From the NCBI RefSeq assembly GCF_039536325.1, contig NZ_BAAAYO010000006.1:682001-746000 (forward strand): 64,000 nt of DNA, read 5' to 3'. The notes beneath the pieces are model-generated. The model ran no database searches, was not told where the DNA came from, and saw only the letters and a list, made by a program, of their open reading frames with translations. Made by a program: the position numbers and the translations under genes. Source of the DNA: Paenibacillus_AB hodogayensis (GTDB lineage: Bacteria; Bacillota; Bacilli; Paenibacillales; NBRC-103111). Positions 16,927-24,753 of this stretch are shown here, piece after piece. Each line of letters begins with the position of its first letter. The first letter of the stretch is position 1.

Positions 16927-18567
16927 TCAGTCGGCCTTGAACGTCACGGGGCGGCCGAGCGCGTTGGAAATTTGCTTGGCGTATTCCGTGAAGATGGCTC
17001 TGCCGTTATAGTTGTCCAGCAGGTTGTGTAAATAGGACGGCCAATTGGCTGAATCGGCGTCTTCGAACAGCGTCTTCGCCTGCATCGCCCGCATCTGCTT
17101 GCGGTAAGCTCCGATATCCATCCCCGGAGGGGGCGCCACGTAAGTCCCGAGCTCGTACAGCTTCTGCCGCTTGAACACCTGAACGATGGCCCGGTCGTGA
17201 TCGGTCTCTCGCGGATCGACGATTTCCAGCCCGATCGGCGCCGGATCGTCCGCCTTGGCCGAGAAGACGCTCCCCCACACCTCGGTCAAATTGCCATTGG
17301 CGGCTATATCCTTCTGGATCGCCTCCGGCAGCAGCGTAATCCGATTGCCTTCCTTCCGGTAGTGGACGTTTTCCTTGCCGATGTGAGCGAGCAGCCAGCC
17401 TTCCTGACCGGCCAGCCAATCCAATATTTCTATCGTGCGGCGGGCTTTGGCCTCCGGCGTTTTGGCATTCAGCATGAACGGAATTCCCGGCAGAGGAGCG
17501 TAGGTGACGGGCACATCTCCGGCGATATGGAACGCCTCGAACGTCGCCGCGGCATTGCCGGTCATTTCGCGCGTCTTTTTCTGCACGCTGTTGGCGGAGC
17601 CGTCGAAGGCGATATCCCGGATGGTGGAATAAAACATCCCCACCTTCCCCTGCTGCACCTTGTTGATATGCTCCCCAGCTTTGTTCCGGAACCAGTCCGG
17701 GTCGATGATCTTCTGCTGCATCATCTCGCGGATGTCGTCAAGCACCTGCGCCGTGCGGGCGTTCGTGCCGCTGTCGATCAGCCGATTGTCGCCGTCGATG
17801 TAGAAGCCCGGCGTCATGCCGTGTTTGTACCATTGCGGCATATCGTTCGGGATCGCCATGCCGGAGCCGGTCGTCGTGTACCCGTACGTATCGTGTTTGC
17901 CGTTGCCGTCCGGATCGTTATACGTAAAAGCTTTCATGACAGCCATCATCTCGTCGTAGGTGGATGGAACCTTCAGCTTGAGCTCCGGATCTTTGCGGTT
18001 TAGCGCGTCGATCCAGTCTTTGCGGACATAATAGGCGCCGTAATACGATTTGGAGAAAGGCACGGGCGCCCGCTTGAACGTATGATGCACCTGGTAACGG
18101 GATAGTTCCTTTGACGTCACCCATTGAAAATAATGCGGCATCGTCTGCGGCGTCACGTACGGGCTCAGATCGGCCGCGTAGCCGTCCGCCATATAGCTGT
18201 ACGATTTGGAACCGTCGGCTTGGAACATGTCCGGTCCGTTGCCAGCCTTCAGCGATTCGTGCAGCTTGGCGGAGAACTCGTCGCCCATCGTCATATAATC
18301 GAGCTTTAATTCGACCTTGAATTTATCTTCTATCGTTTTTTTGATAAAATCTTTGCCGCCCGCAGGCAAGCTCGCGCCGTTGGCCGGCACCGCGATCATC
18401 CAGTGCAGCGACAGCTTGTCCTCCTTCGGCTCGGCCGGCTTATCCGGTTCGGGCGGCTGCGCGGTCTCCTCGGCAGGCTTGACCTCCTGACGGGCGCAGG
18501 AGCCGAATACGAGCGCAACCGCCAAAACGGCGGACAGAGCCGCGAGCCCCTTCAACAGCTTGGTCAA
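16927..18567 (-). CDS. LplA-type solute-binding lipoprotein (paralog 1)
   Basis: This 546-residue family-1 extracellular solute-binding protein has a lipoprotein signal with lipobox VFGSC, a Pro/Glu-rich linker, then the binding domain. The motif DPDGNGKHDTYG near residue 210 is a calcium-loop-like feature of large LplA/YtcQ members. The frame opens at 18594, but codons 5-6 of that version are themselves a perfect AGGAGG, nine bases before TTG 18567; TTG 18567 is therefore taken as start. It shares collinear similarity with the next gene (RKDWIDALN, LKLKVP, NDPDGNGK, DPDWF, KVQQGK). No permease or ATPase gene is adjacent, so the partner transporter is elsewhere. The ligand is probably an oligosaccharide. 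Confidence 0.88.
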   Translation of the reverse strand: MTKLLKGLAALSAVLAVALVFGSCARQEVKPAEETAQPPEPDKPAEPKEDKLSLHWMIAVPANGASLPAGGKDFIKKTIEDKFKVELKLDYMTMGDEFSAKLHESLKAGNGPDMFQADGSKSYSYMADGYAADLSPYVTPQTMPHYFQWVTSKELSRYQVHHTFKRAPVPFSKSYYGAYYVRKDWIDALNRKDPELKLKVPSTYDEMMAVMKAFTYNDPDGNGKHDTYGYTTTGSGMAIPNDMPQWYKHGMTPGFYIDGDNRLIDSGTNARTAQVLDDIREMMQQKIIDPDWFRNKAGEHINKVQQGKVGMFYSTIRDIAFDGSANSVQKKTREMTGNAAATFEAFHIAGDVPVTYAPLPGIPFMLNAKTPEAKARRTIEILDWLAGQEGWLLAHIGKENVHYRKEGNRITLLPEAIQKDIAANGNLTEVWGSVFSAKADDPAPIGLEIVDPRETDHDRAIVQVFKRQKLYELGTYVAPPPGMDIGAYRKQMRAMQAKTLFEDADSANWPSYLHNLLDNYNGRAIFTEYAKQISNALGRPVTFKAD

Positions 18568-18774
18568 AAGCGTAAACCTCCTCAAGGCCGGCATTAGCCG
18601 GATATATACACCATGGCCACTGCGTTATCGCGCTTAAGGCCGTCATACTCGGACGGAAGCTCGGGTCTGCATGTGCGTCATTGCGTATTAGAACCAGAGT
18701 TTCGACAGCCGAGCCGTTTCTCCTGCCGCCCGCCCGGATATTCCCCGTAAAGTTCACCAATACGCAAAAAACGT

Positions 18775-18806
18775 CAAAAAAGGAGGCGCCGCGGCGCCCC
18801 CCTGAC
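18775..18806 (-). terminator. Intrinsic terminator of lipoprotein paralog 2
   Basis: On the minus strand, a GGGCGCC/GGCGCCTCC hairpin is followed by TTTTTT, 20 bp beyond the stop. The two lipoprotein genes are therefore probably separate transcripts. Confidence 0.8.
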
Positions 18807-18821
18807 TATCGTTTTTTTGCC

Positions 18822-20441
18822 TCAGTTCTCCGATTTGAACTTGAGATCCTGCTTCAACGCGGCTCCCACCTGCGAGGCATAGCCTTCGAACAATCCTTTG
18901 CCCTGGTACTTATCCATCAGCTCGGCGCGGTATTTCGGCCAATTGGAGGCGTCTTTTTCTTCGAACACGATTTTGTTCTGGTACAAATAGAGCTGTTTGC
19001 GGAACGCCGACAAATCCATCCCGACGATCGGGGCCAGGTTCGTGCCGAGCAGCGTATACTTGTACGCCTTCACTTGGCTGGCGATCTGCCGGTCGCGGTC
19101 GGTTTCGATCGGATTGACGTATTGCAGGCCGAGCCGGTCCGGCAGCATCGTCGGACTGCTGAATGCCGATCCCCAAATATCGAGGAAGCTGCCGTTGTCC
19201 GTAATATCCTTCTTGAACGCCGCCGGATCGATGACGATCTTCGTGCCTTCTTTCTTATAATGCACGCCCGCCTGACCGTAATGGGTGAGCAAAAACCCTT
19301 CTTCTCCGCCGAGCCAGTCGAGAATTTCGAGGGAACGCTCGATTTTCGCATCCGTCGTCTTCGAGCTGATCATCCAGGCGTTGCCCGGAAGCGCCTCGTA
19401 GCCGATCGGATTGTTCGGGGCAATGTTGAATGGCACGAATTCGGCCGGCTTGCCGGTCACGTCCTTCGTTTTCTTCTGGATGCTGTTCGGCGTATTCTCG
19501 AAGGCGGCATCGCGCGCCGTTGCGAAGAACATGCCCGCCTTACCCTGCTGCACTTTGTCGAACTGCTGTCCCGGCTTGTTGAGGAACCAGTCCGGATCGA
19601 CTACCTTCAGATTGATCATTGCCTTGATGTCGGTCAGCACGCTGCTTAGCCGGATATCGCTGCCCGTGTCGATGAAGTAGCCGTTTTCCATCATAAAGCC
19701 CGGCGCCAGATTGTTCTTGATCCATTCCGGAAAATCGCGCGGAATCGCGTTGCCGTTGGCCGCCGCCGTGATCGCGTACGTGTCGTTCTTGCCGTTGCCG
19801 TCCGGATCGTTGAACGTAAACGCCTTCGCCACGGCGAGATATTCGTCGTAGTTCGTCGGCACCTTCAGCTTCAAATTCGGGTCTTTCTTGTTCAGGGCGT
19901 CGATCCAGTCCTTGCGCACGTAGTGGGTCGCATACTGGTCTCGCAGGAAAGGGATCGGCGCTCGCATGAAGACGCCCTGCACCTGGTAGCGCTTCATCTC
20001 GGTATCGTTGATCCAGTATTTGAAGTAGTTCGGCATCTTCTCGGGCGTCGCCCATTTGGTCATATCGAGCGGCACTTTATCCAATATGAATTTATTCGAA
20101 TTCGTCCCGTCGATCTGGAAAATATCCGGGATGTCGCCTCCGGCGACGCGTGTGTTCAGCTTGCTCTGGTAGTCGGTCCCGGCCGGCATAAAGTCCAGCT
20201 TGAGCGTGACGTTAAACTTGTCTTCGATCGCTTTGAGCACGAAATCCTTCGATTTATCCGAAGGAAGCTGCGCGTTGTTGTTTGTGATCATGACCAGCCA
20301 GTTCAGCGACAGCTTCTCTTTGCCAGGCTTTCCGGTTCCCGTTTCGGAATCCGCCGCCGGCTTCTCGTCTTTGCTGCCGCAGGCGGACAGAACAAGTACC
20401 GCCGTTAATGAGAACGCTGTCAATTGTGCTAACCTTTTCAT
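18822..20441 (-). CDS. LplA-type solute-binding lipoprotein (paralog 2)
   Basis: This 539-residue lipoprotein has signal and lipobox LSAC in the first 22 residues, a charged linker to residue 45, then a large periplasmic-binding-type fold. It contains DPDGNGKNDTYA and is clearly homologous along its length to the lipoprotein gene just downstream. ATG 20441 lies ten bases after AGGAGG; a TTG one codon earlier is also possible. The upstream region holds a consensus cre site and a perfect 26-bp palindrome over the -35, pointing to carbon-catabolite and substrate-specific control. The partner permeases are not in the window next to it. Predicted role: high-affinity sugar or oligosaccharide capture. 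Confidence 0.9.
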   Translation of the reverse strand: MKRLAQLTAFSLTAVLVLSACGSKDEKPAADSETGTGKPGKEKLSLNWLVMITNNNAQLPSDKSKDFVLKAIEDKFNVTLKLDFMPAGTDYQSKLNTRVAGGDIPDIFQIDGTNSNKFILDKVPLDMTKWATPEKMPNYFKYWINDTEMKRYQVQGVFMRAPIPFLRDQYATHYVRKDWIDALNKKDPNLKLKVPTNYDEYLAVAKAFTFNDPDGNGKNDTYAITAAANGNAIPRDFPEWIKNNLAPGFMMENGYFIDTGSDIRLSSVLTDIKAMINLKVVDPDWFLNKPGQQFDKVQQGKAGMFFATARDAAFENTPNSIQKKTKDVTGKPAEFVPFNIAPNNPIGYEALPGNAWMISSKTTDAKIERSLEILDWLGGEEGFLLTHYGQAGVHYKKEGTKIVIDPAAFKKDITDNGSFLDIWGSAFSSPTMLPDRLGLQYVNPIETDRDRQIASQVKAYKYTLLGTNLAPIVGMDLSAFRKQLYLYQNKIVFEEKDASNWPKYRAELMDKYQGKGLFEGYASQVGAALKQDLKFKSEN

Positions 20442-20577
20442 CAAATCATGACCTCCTGTAAAATATGCTTACTTGGAATGAATGCAGGTTCAAGCGGGTA
20501 GTAGCCGGAACAGGCTGCAAGCGCATGTGACGGGAAAACAAGGGTCCAACTGCGGCTCGTCTTTGCAAACGAACGAT

Positions 20578-20592
20578 TGATACCGCTTGCAT
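20578..20592 (-). promoter_or_regulatory. cre site (CcpA) upstream of lipoprotein paralog 2
   Basis: ATGCAAGCGGTATCA on the minus strand matches every position of the cre consensus WTGNNARCGNWWWCA. It lies in the leader, about 40 bp after the predicted transcription start, where CcpA could act as a roadblock. Confidence 0.65.
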
Positions 20593-20640
20593 GTATCGTT
20601 CCGGGCGCTCTGCATACCACCTCCAATACAAGTTACATAC

Positions 20641-20687
20641 AGCATATCACACTTATATTAATCTGTAAAATACATGTATTTTACAGA
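20641..20687 (-). promoter_or_regulatory. Promoter with 26-bp perfect palindrome (putative operator)
   Basis: 20662-20687 is a perfect palindrome with arms TCTGTAAAATACA / TGTATTTTACAGA. Its distal arm supplies TTTACA (20664-20669) as -35; with 17 bp spacing TATGCT (20641-20646) forms the -10. The palindrome thus overlaps the RNA polymerase site of the lipoprotein transcript, as expected for a repressor or activator operator. Confidence 0.55.
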
Positions 20688-20707
20688 GTGGAAAAACGAT
20701 TGCATAA

Positions 20708-20753
20708 AGCAAAAAACAGACAGCGCGGTTTATGTAACCCGCTGCCTGTTCCG
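20708..20753 (-). terminator. Intrinsic terminator of gapB
   Basis: On the minus strand, AACAGGCAGCGGGTT pairs imperfectly with AACCGCGCTGTCTGTT and is followed by TTTTTT, right after the gapB stop. Confidence 0.8.
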
Positions 20754-20763
20754 TATAGCCTGC

Positions 20764-21786
20764 TTACCTTTGCACTAGCGCATAGGAGCGCTGCTCGACC
20801 ATGCGGGCTACGTCGATTACCCGGCAGGCGTATCCCCATTCGTTGTCGTACCAGGCGAGCAATTTGAGCTGCCGGTCTGCGACGGCCAAAGACAGGCCGT
20901 CGACCGTCGCCGACTTGTCCGAACCGATATAATCGGAGGAGACAAGCGGCTCACGGCTCCATGCCACATAAGGAGCGTAACGGGATTCCGCGACTGCGCG
21001 CTCCAGCCGCTCGGCAGCGGGAATGCGGCCGACGGCCTCGTTCAGCTCGATCGTCATATCGGCCAGCGAGACGTTCGGAACCGGGACGCGCAGCGAAACG
21101 CCCTCGACCAATGGAGCGAGACGGGGCAGCACGCCGGCAAGCGCCTTGCCGATTCCGGTCGTCGTTGGAATGATCGACTGGGCGCAGGCCCGGGCGCGCC
21201 GTAAATCTTTATGCGGATTGTCGAGATGGTTCTGATCGTTCGTATAAGCGTGCACAGTCGTTATCCACGCCCGGCGTATCCCGTATATTTCGTCGACCAT
21301 CCGCAATACCGGAGCCACGCAGTTCGTCGTGCACGAGGCGGCCGAAATGAGCCGATGACGCCCCGGCTCGTACTCCTCGTCATTCGCTCCCATGACTACG
21401 GTCCAATCGAGCTGCTTGCCGGGAGACGTGACGATGACGCTCTCCGCCCCCCCGCTTAGGTGACGGCTTGCACCGTCGCGGTCCGTAAACGTTCCCGTGG
21501 CGTCCAAAACAAGCTTCACGCCGAGACCGGACCAATCGATGCTGGCTGGATCGCGCTCCGACACTACCTTGACGGTGCGGCCGTTAATGATCAGATCCCC
21601 GTCGCGGACGGCAATATCCGCATCCCAGCGGCCATGCACCGAGTCGTATTTGAGCAAATGGGCGATCGCATCGGCCGGATAGCTGGCGTTAATCGCGCGG
21701 ATATCGAGTCTCCCTTCCCCAAAGGCGCGGCGGACGAGCAGCCTCCCGATTCTCCCCAAACCGTTGACACCCGTTCCCCATGACAT
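20764..21786 (-). CDS. gapB: Glyceraldehyde-3-phosphate dehydrogenase, GapB type
   Basis: This 340-residue type I GAPDH has the NAD(P)-binding motif VNGLGRIGR and the catalytic Cys in SAASCTTNC (near residue 150). Its coenzyme loop reads AINASYP where glycolytic GapA enzymes carry an acidic N-D-L segment. Loss of that Asp is the hallmark of NADP-preferring, gluconeogenic GapB. It would reduce 1,3-bisphosphoglycerate during growth on non-sugar carbon. Upstream is an AT-rich promoter zone with CcpN-like boxes, consistent with glucose repression by the ccpN product encoded 13 kb away. It has its own terminator. Confidence 0.93.
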   Translation of the reverse strand: MSWGTGVNGLGRIGRLLVRRAFGEGRLDIRAINASYPADAIAHLLKYDSVHGRWDADIAVRDGDLIINGRTVKVVSERDPASIDWSGLGVKLVLDATGTFTDRDGASRHLSGGAESVIVTSPGKQLDWTVVMGANDEEYEPGRHRLISAASCTTNCVAPVLRMVDEIYGIRRAWITTVHAYTNDQNHLDNPHKDLRRARACAQSIIPTTTGIGKALAGVLPRLAPLVEGVSLRVPVPNVSLADMTIELNEAVGRIPAAERLERAVAESRYAPYVAWSREPLVSSDYIGSDKSATVDGLSLAVADRQLKLLAWYDNEWGYACRVIDVARMVEQRSYALVQR

Positions 21787-21831
21787 AGCGGCTCCTCCCT
21801 TTCATCCCTTAAAAGTCACTTTATAGTACAC

Positions 21832-21910
21832 ACTATAACATAATATATTACGTTTTAAATAGCCTTTATGCTCAATATAAGTGTATTAATTTTATTTAAT
21901 GTGTCATATT
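21832..21910 (-). promoter_or_regulatory. gapB promoter zone with CcpN-like operators
   Basis: TGTGTCATATT (plus strand, 21900-21910) fits all 11 positions of the CcpN consensus TRTGHYATAYW as remembered. TATGTTATAGT (minus strand, 21832-21842) fits 10 of 11 and overlaps the TATAGT that looks like the -10. A TTTAAA 16 bp further upstream may serve as -35. Confidence 0.5.
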
Positions 21911-21925
21911 TTCGAATAATGACGA

Positions 21926-21953
21926 CAAATAACCCGCTTCCATAGAAAGCGGG
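21926..21953 (-). terminator. Intrinsic terminator after csoR
   Basis: A CCCGCTTTC/GAAGCGGG hairpin followed by TTATTTGT on the minus strand lies 37 bp beyond the csoR stop. Confidence 0.6.
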
Positions 21954-21989
21954 CAGGTTCGCTCCCCGATTCTTCGCCGGGGTCGCTTC

Positions 21990-22331
21990 TTATTTCATCA
22001 ATTTATTGACGGTGACCAGCAGTTCGTCGATAATATCCTGATCCCCTTCGCGAATGCGTTCGACGACGCACGATTTCAGATGCCCTTCGAGCAGCAGCTT
22101 GCCCACTCCGTTCAAGGCCGCTTGTATGGCCGCGATCTGGTTCAAAACGTCGTCGCAATACGTGTCTTTTTCGATCAATCCTTTGATTCCGCGAATTTGT
22201 CCTTCGATCCGGTTCAAGCGGGTAGTCAAGTTTTTTTTCAGCTTATCGGAATGGTGGCTTTTCCGCTCGTCGCCGTCTCCGGTATGACAGCAGGCTTCTT
22301 CTGCGGCCAGCATCGTCGGTTCGTCGTTCAT
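21990..22331 (-). CDS. csoR: CsoR-family copper-sensing repressor
   Basis: This 113-residue four-helix DUF156 protein has Cu(I) ligands Cys59, His84 and Cys88 in the canonical spacing (C-x24-H-x3-C; contexts DTYCDDVLNQ and EGHLKSC). The first 30 residues form a His/Cys-containing extension (ACCH, SHHSDK) not needed for the core fold. CsoR releases DNA when loaded with Cu(I), derepressing copper export genes; the copA gene lies 7 kb away in this window. Other DUF156 members sense formaldehyde or persulfide, but those lack this ligand set. Confidence 0.88.
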   Translation of the reverse strand: MNDEPTMLAAEEACCHTGDGDERKSHHSDKLKKNLTTRLNRIEGQIRGIKGLIEKDTYCDDVLNQIAAIQAALNGVGKLLLEGHLKSCVVERIREGDQDIIDELLVTVNKLMK

Positions 22332-22525
22332 GGCAATCGACCTCCTTACTGCCTATGCTACCCTCCCCCCGTATGTTCGTCAAGTCGCCTTGTCTCCGCC
22401 CGCTCTGCCGATCTTGTACCGGCTCTATCAACGCCTCGCTTTTGTGGATGCAAAAGCTCCCCCGCTCCTTCCGCGCTCGGCCTAGCCATGTGTGATGCGA
22501 TTGCCCTGAAGCGAAGCTTCCCGCG

Positions 22526-22554
22526 TTGACATTCGCACGGGTTCATTGTAATGT
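22526..22554 (+). promoter_or_regulatory. Promoter of the thiamine operon
   Basis: TTGACA (22526-22531), a 17-bp spacer and TAATGT (22549-22554) lie just upstream of the TPP riboswitch. Confidence 0.7.
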
Positions 22555-22574
22555 GAAGAATGAACGTTACGATA

Positions 22575-22672
22575 CGATCACTGGGGGGGCCCTTGCCGCG
22601 GGCTGAGATGAAGGAAGCGACCTTCGGACCCTTTGAACCTGATCTGGAGCAATGCCAGCGTAGGGAAGTGGT
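22575..22672 (+). ncRNA. TPP riboswitch (THI element)
   Basis: The leader contains the conserved THI-box parts in order: ACTGGGGGGGCC, GGGCTGAGATGAAGG, ACCCTTTGAACCTGATCTGG and CAATGCCAGCGTAGGGAAGTG. A hairpin-T-run terminator follows at 22716-22744, so control is by transcription termination when thiamine pyrophosphate is bound. Confidence 0.97.
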
Positions 22673-22715
22673 GCAGCCGCGATACTTGACCTTATTCGAT
22701 CGAGCATCGAACGCC

Positions 22716-22744
22716 AAACCGCCCTTTCCGTGGCGGTTTTTTTG
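22716..22744 (+). terminator. Riboswitch-controlled intrinsic terminator
   Basis: An AAACCGCC/GGCGGTTT stem followed by seven T's forms the expression platform of the TPP riboswitch, 48 bp before thiF. Confidence 0.9.
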
Positions 22745-22791
22745 TTGTCTGCCCATCACCGCTTGCCACCTGAGGAGGTCGATGCCCTGTT

Positions 22792-23820
22792 ATGCATGCG
22801 GAAGAAACGTCAAGCCGGTATTCCCGGCAAACGCTGTTCAAACCGATCGGCGCAGAAGGTCAGCGCAAGCTGTCCGAAAGCTCCGTTCTGATCGTCGGCA
22901 TGGGCGCGCTCGGCACCGTGCTGGCCAACCATATGGTGAGGGCCGGCGTCGGCAAGGTGCGTTTTATCGACCGCGACTATGTCGAAGCGAGCAATTTGCA
23001 CCGGCAAATGCTGTACGACGAGGACGACGCGGCCCGGATGACGCCGAAAGCGATTGCCGCCCGGGAGCGGCTGTCCCGCATCAACTCGTCCGTCGAACTG
23101 GAAGCCGTCGTCGCCGACGCGACCGTGGACAATATCGAAAGTCTGCTTGCCGGCGTGGATCTTGCGCTGGACGGAACGGACAACTTCCAGACCCGCTATT
23201 TGTTGAACGACGCCTGCTTCAAGCGAGGCATTCCGTTCGTTTACGGCGGCTCCGTCGCTTCGCGGGGCATGAGCGCGATCTTCGTGCCTGGCGAGACGCC
23301 GTGTCTGCGCTGTCTGATCCAGCCGTCCGACGACGCGGGCGACACGTGCGATACGGCCGGCGTCATCGCGCCGATCGTCGACATCGTAGCCTCGTACCAG
23401 GCGGTCGAGGCGCTGAAGCATCTGGTCGGCGATAGCGCCGCGCGCCGCAGCCGGCTGGTTACACTAGACGTCTGGCACAACCATTACTACGAAATGAAGC
23501 TGCCTCCCGCGCGCAGCGACTGCCCCGTATGCTCCGGAAGCCGGTATCCGGCACTGGAGCGCAACGGGACGGAAGGGGCCGCAGCCTCGCTGTGCGGCAG
23601 GGAAACGGTGCAAATCCGCGCCCGCGCCTCGTTCGACCTGAACGAATGGCGAGGCCGGCTGGAGCGTGTAGCAACGGTCAAAACAAACCCGTTCCTCCTC
23701 AAAGCCGAGCTTCCCGAAGGCGAACGGCTCGTGCTGTTTCCCGACGGCCGGGCGCTGGTGCAAGGCACGGAAGACACGGTGCGGGCCAAGACGCTTTACG
23801 CCCGCTATATCGGGATGTAA
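22792..23820 (+). CDS. thiF: ThiS adenylyltransferase ThiF
   Basis: This 342-residue E1-like enzyme has the nucleotide-binding glycine motif GMGALGTVLANH (near residue 36) and RDYVEASNLHRQ. Two Cys pairs for structural zinc are PCLRC and CPVC, and the DGTDNFQTRYLLND motif is present. It adenylates the C-terminal glycine of the sulfur carrier ThiS, encoded two genes downstream. A C-terminal extension of about 75 residues follows the core, as in MoeB/ThiF proteins with an added domain. The start codon is 13 bp from an AGGAGG, longer than usual, but no better in-frame start exists. It is the first gene of the riboswitch-controlled operon. Confidence 0.94.
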   Translation: MHAEETSSRYSRQTLFKPIGAEGQRKLSESSVLIVGMGALGTVLANHMVRAGVGKVRFIDRDYVEASNLHRQMLYDEDDAARMTPKAIAARERLSRINSSVELEAVVADATVDNIESLLAGVDLALDGTDNFQTRYLLNDACFKRGIPFVYGGSVASRGMSAIFVPGETPCLRCLIQPSDDAGDTCDTAGVIAPIVDIVASYQAVEALKHLVGDSAARRSRLVTLDVWHNHYYEMKLPPARSDCPVCSGSRYPALERNGTEGAAASLCGRETVQIRARASFDLNEWRGRLERVATVKTNPFLLKAELPEGERLVLFPDGRALVQGTEDTVRAKTLYARYIGM

Positions 23821-23867
23821 GACCTTATTACGGCAGTTCTACTTTTAAAAGGGAGGTGCGGTTTTTC

Positions 23868-24503
23868 ATGAAGGAGTTCAAGCTCTATGCCATAACCGGC
23901 GAGCAGTTCCATCCGGGCCGCGGTCTGGTCGAGGTCATGGAGGAAGCGCTGCAGGGCGGCTGCGACATTATCCAGCTGCGCGACAAAAAAAGCGCCAAAC
24001 GCGATGTGCTGCATAAAGCGCGCGCGCTGCGCGAATTGACGTTGCGGTACGGAGCGACGTTTATCGTCAACGATCATATCGATATCGCGCTGGCGGTCGA
24101 TGCCGACGGCATCCATCTCGGCCAGGACGACCTTCCGCTTGCCGAAGCGCGCAAAATCGTCGGGAGCAAAATCATCGGCATCTCCACGCACGCCATCGAG
24201 GAAGCGCGGCAGGCCGAGCGGGACGGAGCCGACTACATCGGCGTCGGACCGATATTTCCGACCCAGAGCAAGGAAGACGTTGTCGCTCCGGTTACGACCG
24301 AATACGTAAGTCAGGTTGCGGCGGAGATTCGCATCCCGTTCGTCGCCATCGGCGGCATCAAGCTGCACAATGTCGATCAGGTGCTGCAGGCGGGCGCTTC
24401 GCGTATATGCGCCATCAGCGAAATCGTCGGCAGTTCCGACGTTCGCGGCACCTCGCAATCGTTTGTAGCCAAAATCGACGCGGCCGCGCGCAGCCGCGCC
24501 TAA
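23868..24503 (+). CDS. thiE: Thiamine-phosphate synthase
   Basis: This 211-residue TIM-barrel enzyme couples HMP-pyrophosphate with thiazole phosphate to give thiamine phosphate. The family motifs are all present: QLRDKK (near residue 40), VNDHIDIALAVDADGIHLGQDDLP, GISTHAIEEA, DYIGVGPIFPTQSK and IPFVAIGGI. The frame is open further upstream, but ATG 23868 follows a GGGAGG site and gives the normal length. It lies 47 bp after thiF. Confidence 0.96.
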   Translation: MKEFKLYAITGEQFHPGRGLVEVMEEALQGGCDIIQLRDKKSAKRDVLHKARALRELTLRYGATFIVNDHIDIALAVDADGIHLGQDDLPLAEARKIVGSKIIGISTHAIEEARQAERDGADYIGVGPIFPTQSKEDVVAPVTTEYVSQVAAEIRIPFVAIGGIKLHNVDQVLQAGASRICAISEIVGSSDVRGTSQSFVAKIDAAARSRA

Positions 24504-24540
24504 GGCCGCAGCCATCTTTCCCTTCCATGGAGGCAGTTGC

Positions 24541-24747
24541 ATGATACCGATTACGATTCAAGTCAACGGACAATCCCGCACCGTCGAGGCCGCTACGGTA
24601 CTCGAGCTGCTGCGCTTGTACGAGCTGGAAAACAAAATGGTCGTCGTGGAGATCGACGGCGGCATCGTGGAGAAGGAAGGTTGGGCATCGACGGCATTGC
24701 GAGACGGCATGCAGGTCGAGCTCGTTCATTTCGTAGGAGGAGGCTGA
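24541..24747 (+). CDS. thiS: Sulfur carrier protein ThiS
   Basis: This 68-residue ubiquitin-like protein has VNGQSRTVE at the N-terminus and ends in GGG, supplying the C-terminal di-glycine that ThiF adenylates. The thiocarboxylated form donates sulfur to the thiazole made by ThiG. A GGAGG site precedes the ATG, and thiG starts 6 bp after the stop, so the two are translationally close. Confidence 0.95.
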   Translation: MIPITIQVNGQSRTVEAATVLELLRLYELENKMVVVEIDGGIVEKEGWASTALRDGMQVELVHFVGGG

Positions 24748-24753
24748 AGAAGG

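Noticed and set aside
22560..23435. 291-codon plus-strand frame starting at the THI element
   Set aside because: It begins in the TPP riboswitch, crosses the terminator and overlaps thiF in another frame.
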